Of a stretch of 64,000 bases of DNA, positions 62,076 through 64,000 are shown one piece after another. The stretch covers positions 3,472,001 through 3,536,000 of the forward strand of contig OZ241334.1 in the NCBI GenBank assembly GCA_965200035.1. The letters run 5' to 3'. Below the pieces are notes generated by a model that was not told the origin of the DNA, did not search any database, and saw only the letters and a list, made by a program, of their open reading frames with translations. Numbering within the stretch: position 1 is the stretch's first letter; the number at the start of each line of letters is the position of its first letter. The DNA comes from UBA1952 sp965200035 (GTDB lineage: Bacteria > Bacteroidota > Bacteroidia > Chitinophagales > Chitinophagaceae). The position numbers were made by a program, and so were the translations under genes.

Positions 62076-63308
62076 ATGCAATTGCGTCAATTAATAGCAT
62101 TTCCTAATGCGACAATGCCATATATGGAGCGCTATCTTAACGATGGTTCACCAAGTGGTTTTAGTGAGAAACATACTACGTCTCGTCAAACTGCACCTTT
62201 TAGTAATCACGCTTATTTTAATTTATATGTGTTCCATGCGCCTACTTGTTTTTTTATAAACTATGGAAAAATTCCCGATCCCTTAGTATACGGGAGGGAA
62301 AATTGGATTTTTATTCACCCAGATATGGTTAAAGCCCCCTTTTTTAAACGCTTTAAAGGTGGTTTTATAGAACGCTCGGCAGTCAAGGTTACACCCACTT
62401 CTAGTGGAAGAACAGTTCAGCTATATCATGAACATAATTTCTCTGACTATATAAAGTTACATTATGATGGCTTATTGGGTAGGGTTTGGCGAGGCTTACC
62501 TTATAAAAAAGCAATATCAGGTCCTGAAATTTCTGCAATACTATCTCGGGCTATCAATGATAAGTTATTGATTGAAAATACAGCGATATTTCGTGAACCT
62601 GGGGCTAGGGTCGTTTTAAACGGTAATGAGGAGTGGGGAATGGTATGGCGTGAACATATACCTTATGGCAATACTGAAGAAACGAAACTTGTTATACCTA
62701 TGTTTTCACTTTTTAGTTTAGATCGGAAGTCCCCATCTGATTTACCACTTCTGGCTCAAATTATTATGCACAGAGGTGATGATCCATTTAGATATGTTAT
62801 AGATGAATTGATTTCTCTTGTAATTAAATGTTACTTTGATCTTATAATGAAGACCGGGTTGCAGCCTGAATGGAATGCACAAAACTTACTTATTGGAGTA
62901 GATAAAAATTTTAATATCACTAATGTTATAATGAGAGACTTGGAATCGATAGATAAAGATATTACAATGATGAAATATCTTAATTTACCAAGCACATTTG
63001 ACAGTTTTCCTAATAAATGCATTATTGATACACAATATAATTATTATATTAAACATAGTTTTATGTTCGACTTTAAACTTGGTGAGTATATACTACAGCC
63101 GTTAGTCTCTTTTTTAAATATCTACTATAATATTGAACAGCGAGTAGCAACCGAGAAGATAAAATCAATTTCAAAAAAACACATAGAATTATTGCCGATA
63201 AATTTTTTTCCATCAAATGGCAAATGGTATGCATTTAGTAATGTACTTGTAGATCAATCCAAATCCGAGCGTCCATATGTAGAATACGCAAATCCCAAGT
63301 TTAGATAG
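62076..63308 (+). CDS. IucA/IucC (NIS siderophore synthetase)-like protein
   Basis: A 410-aa protein with two features of the IucA/IucC family: KLHYDGLLGRVWRGLPYKK followed by SGPEISAIL near residue 150, and GLQPEWNAQNLLIGVDKN near residue 265 with a following NVIMRDLESIDKD. In the family the matching stretch is usually GxxxExHxQNLLL, with an RD about 20 residues on; here the His is replaced by Asn, so adenylation may be altered. The N-terminal region is shorter than the usual 600-aa enzymes. NIS synthetases join a carboxylate to an amine or alcohol with ATP. Whether this one does is inferred. The start follows the methyltransferase stop directly. Confidence 0.6.
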   Translation: MQLRQLIAFPNATMPYMERYLNDGSPSGFSEKHTTSRQTAPFSNHAYFNLYVFHAPTCFFINYGKIPDPLVYGRENWIFIHPDMVKAPFFKRFKGGFIERSAVKVTPTSSGRTVQLYHEHNFSDYIKLHYDGLLGRVWRGLPYKKAISGPEISAILSRAINDKLLIENTAIFREPGARVVLNGNEEWGMVWREHIPYGNTEETKLVIPMFSLFSLDRKSPSDLPLLAQIIMHRGDDPFRYVIDELISLVIKCYFDLIMKTGLQPEWNAQNLLIGVDKNFNITNVIMRDLESIDKDITMMKYLNLPSTFDSFPNKCIIDTQYNYYIKHSFMFDFKLGEYILQPLVSFLNIYYNIEQRVATEKIKSISKKHIELLPINFFPSNGKWYAFSNVLVDQSKSERPYVEYANPKFR

Positions 63309-63309
63309 T

Positions 63310-63957
63310 ATGCAATTACTATTAATAAGACATCAAGAATCCGAGAAAAATATCAAAAATCAATTTTCTTCGGATAATGATGATGAGGGGCTAACTATTA
63401 ATGGTCTACAAGCCAGCTTAGAGTTAGCAAATAAACTTATGACTTTAATAGATGTAAACGGATTTGTCGTAAATAATATATATAGTGCCGACTCTCACCG
63501 CGCCATTGCAACTGCAAATAGCATTGCTGTTCGTCTTAACTGCACCGTTAAAACTTATCATCAGTTAAAGTCAACTAAGGCATATTCACTATCTGGAATT
63601 TCTGAGGAAGACGCACCTAGTATTGAAAAATTATTTATGGATCAGTTGAAATTGTACAGAGCTGGTTTATTTAATGGATATGACTTTAATTTAATAAATA
63701 ATATGCATGATAAAAAAAATCATGAGCGAGATCTCATCAAAATGCTTGATGAAATATTAATCGAAAATGGGGAAAACATAAAAATAGTTATTGGTCACCG
63801 CTCTTCAATAACGTCAATTCTAATTTATTTTGCAAGGATACTGTTTAATTATCCCCAAGATTTTTATGGTTTTATCCCATTAAATCTCGGCCACGTCAGT
63901 TGGCTAGAATACAAAAGTAATTGGTCAATTAAAGGGATAAATCTACCCTTTAATTGA
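63310..63957 (+). CDS. Histidine phosphatase family protein
   Basis: A 215-aa protein of the phosphoglycerate-mutase-like histidine phosphatase superfamily. The catalytic His is in LLLIRHQESEKN (RHxE, residues 7-10); the second Arg region is YSADSHRAIATAN near residue 60 and the second His lies in VIGHRSSIT near residue 160. The usual RHG is RHQ here. It should remove a phosphate from a small molecule; in this operon it may act on the product of the Nudix or ligase step. It starts 1 base after the NIS-like gene stop. Whether further genes of the operon follow past the window edge is not known. Confidence 0.8.
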   Translation: MQLLLIRHQESEKNIKNQFSSDNDDEGLTINGLQASLELANKLMTLIDVNGFVVNNIYSADSHRAIATANSIAVRLNCTVKTYHQLKSTKAYSLSGISEEDAPSIEKLFMDQLKLYRAGLFNGYDFNLINNMHDKKNHERDLIKMLDEILIENGENIKIVIGHRSSITSILIYFARILFNYPQDFYGFIPLNLGHVSWLEYKSNWSIKGINLPFN

Positions 63958-64000
63958 AAATTGTATTATAATAAACTAATCTTTAATTCTGTTTTGCAAA

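Noticed and set aside
1..64000. CRISPR arrays or rRNA genes
   Set aside because: No regularly spaced repeat arrays or rRNA-like conserved sequence were seen.

Overview
The window looks like a chromosomal segment of a member of the Bacteroidota, most likely a Chitinophagaceae-type relative. The basis is a run of Bacteroidota-typical families: an IPExxxVDY protein, a DUF2723 membrane protein start, paired OmpH/Skp genes next to bamA and uppS, futalosine-pathway menaquinone genes, a Rho factor with a long Gln/Asn-rich extension, a type IX secretion sorting domain, and several TAnnTTTG promoter elements. Species cannot be decided from sequence alone.

Positions 1-26090 are mostly housekeeping. 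From left to right: the start of a DUF2723 gene, an IPExxxVDY protein, an SPFH protein, a DUF58 protein and a BNR-like lipoprotein, then lysS. A decayed membrane-protein gene and a DUF1684 protein follow. A minus-strand block carries uppS-bamA-ompH-ompH (isoprenoid carrier and outer-membrane assembly), hpt, a LysM glucosaminidase, an O-methyltransferase, a LOG-like protein, a sodium:solute symporter, an orphan OmpR-type response regulator and rho. mqnD and mqnB are divergent from queD and folE. The block closes with tRNA-Pro(GGG) and a strong terminator.

Positions 26090-50840 hold the main accessory system, a single-direction, tightly spaced gene set of more than 22 kb. Its members are an outer-membrane-barrel-like protein (990 aa), a secreted Fn3-like protein, a small lipoprotein, a 2157-aa secreted protein with the Bacteroidota 'MVDLFTGDF' opening, a small secreted protein and a 3505-aa RHS/YD-repeat giant. 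The giant has a collagen-like (KDG)n spacer and an RHS core followed by a compositionally foreign C-terminal tip. A lipoprotein (candidate immunity) follows, then an orphan, frameshifted RHS tip. The orphan tip overlaps a 93-aa gene whose sequence resembles domain III of elongation factor Tu. This is the layout of a polymorphic-toxin locus with displaced old toxin/immunity cassettes.

Positions 50840-59460 are mobile DNA: a serine recombinase with palindromic sites upstream, two secreted proteins (one with a T9SS sorting domain), an ATPase followed by two tyrosine recombinases (the second lacking key catalytic residues), and a decayed IS5-family element with recognisable ends and a TTA target duplication.

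Positions 59567-63957 hold an AT-rich five-gene operon: a membrane-anchored helical-repeat-like protein, a Nudix hydrolase, a SAM methyltransferase, a protein resembling IucA/IucC siderophore synthetases, and a histidine phosphatase. I know of no described pathway with this combination. Together with the EF-Tu-like immunity candidate it is one of the two most interesting leads here.
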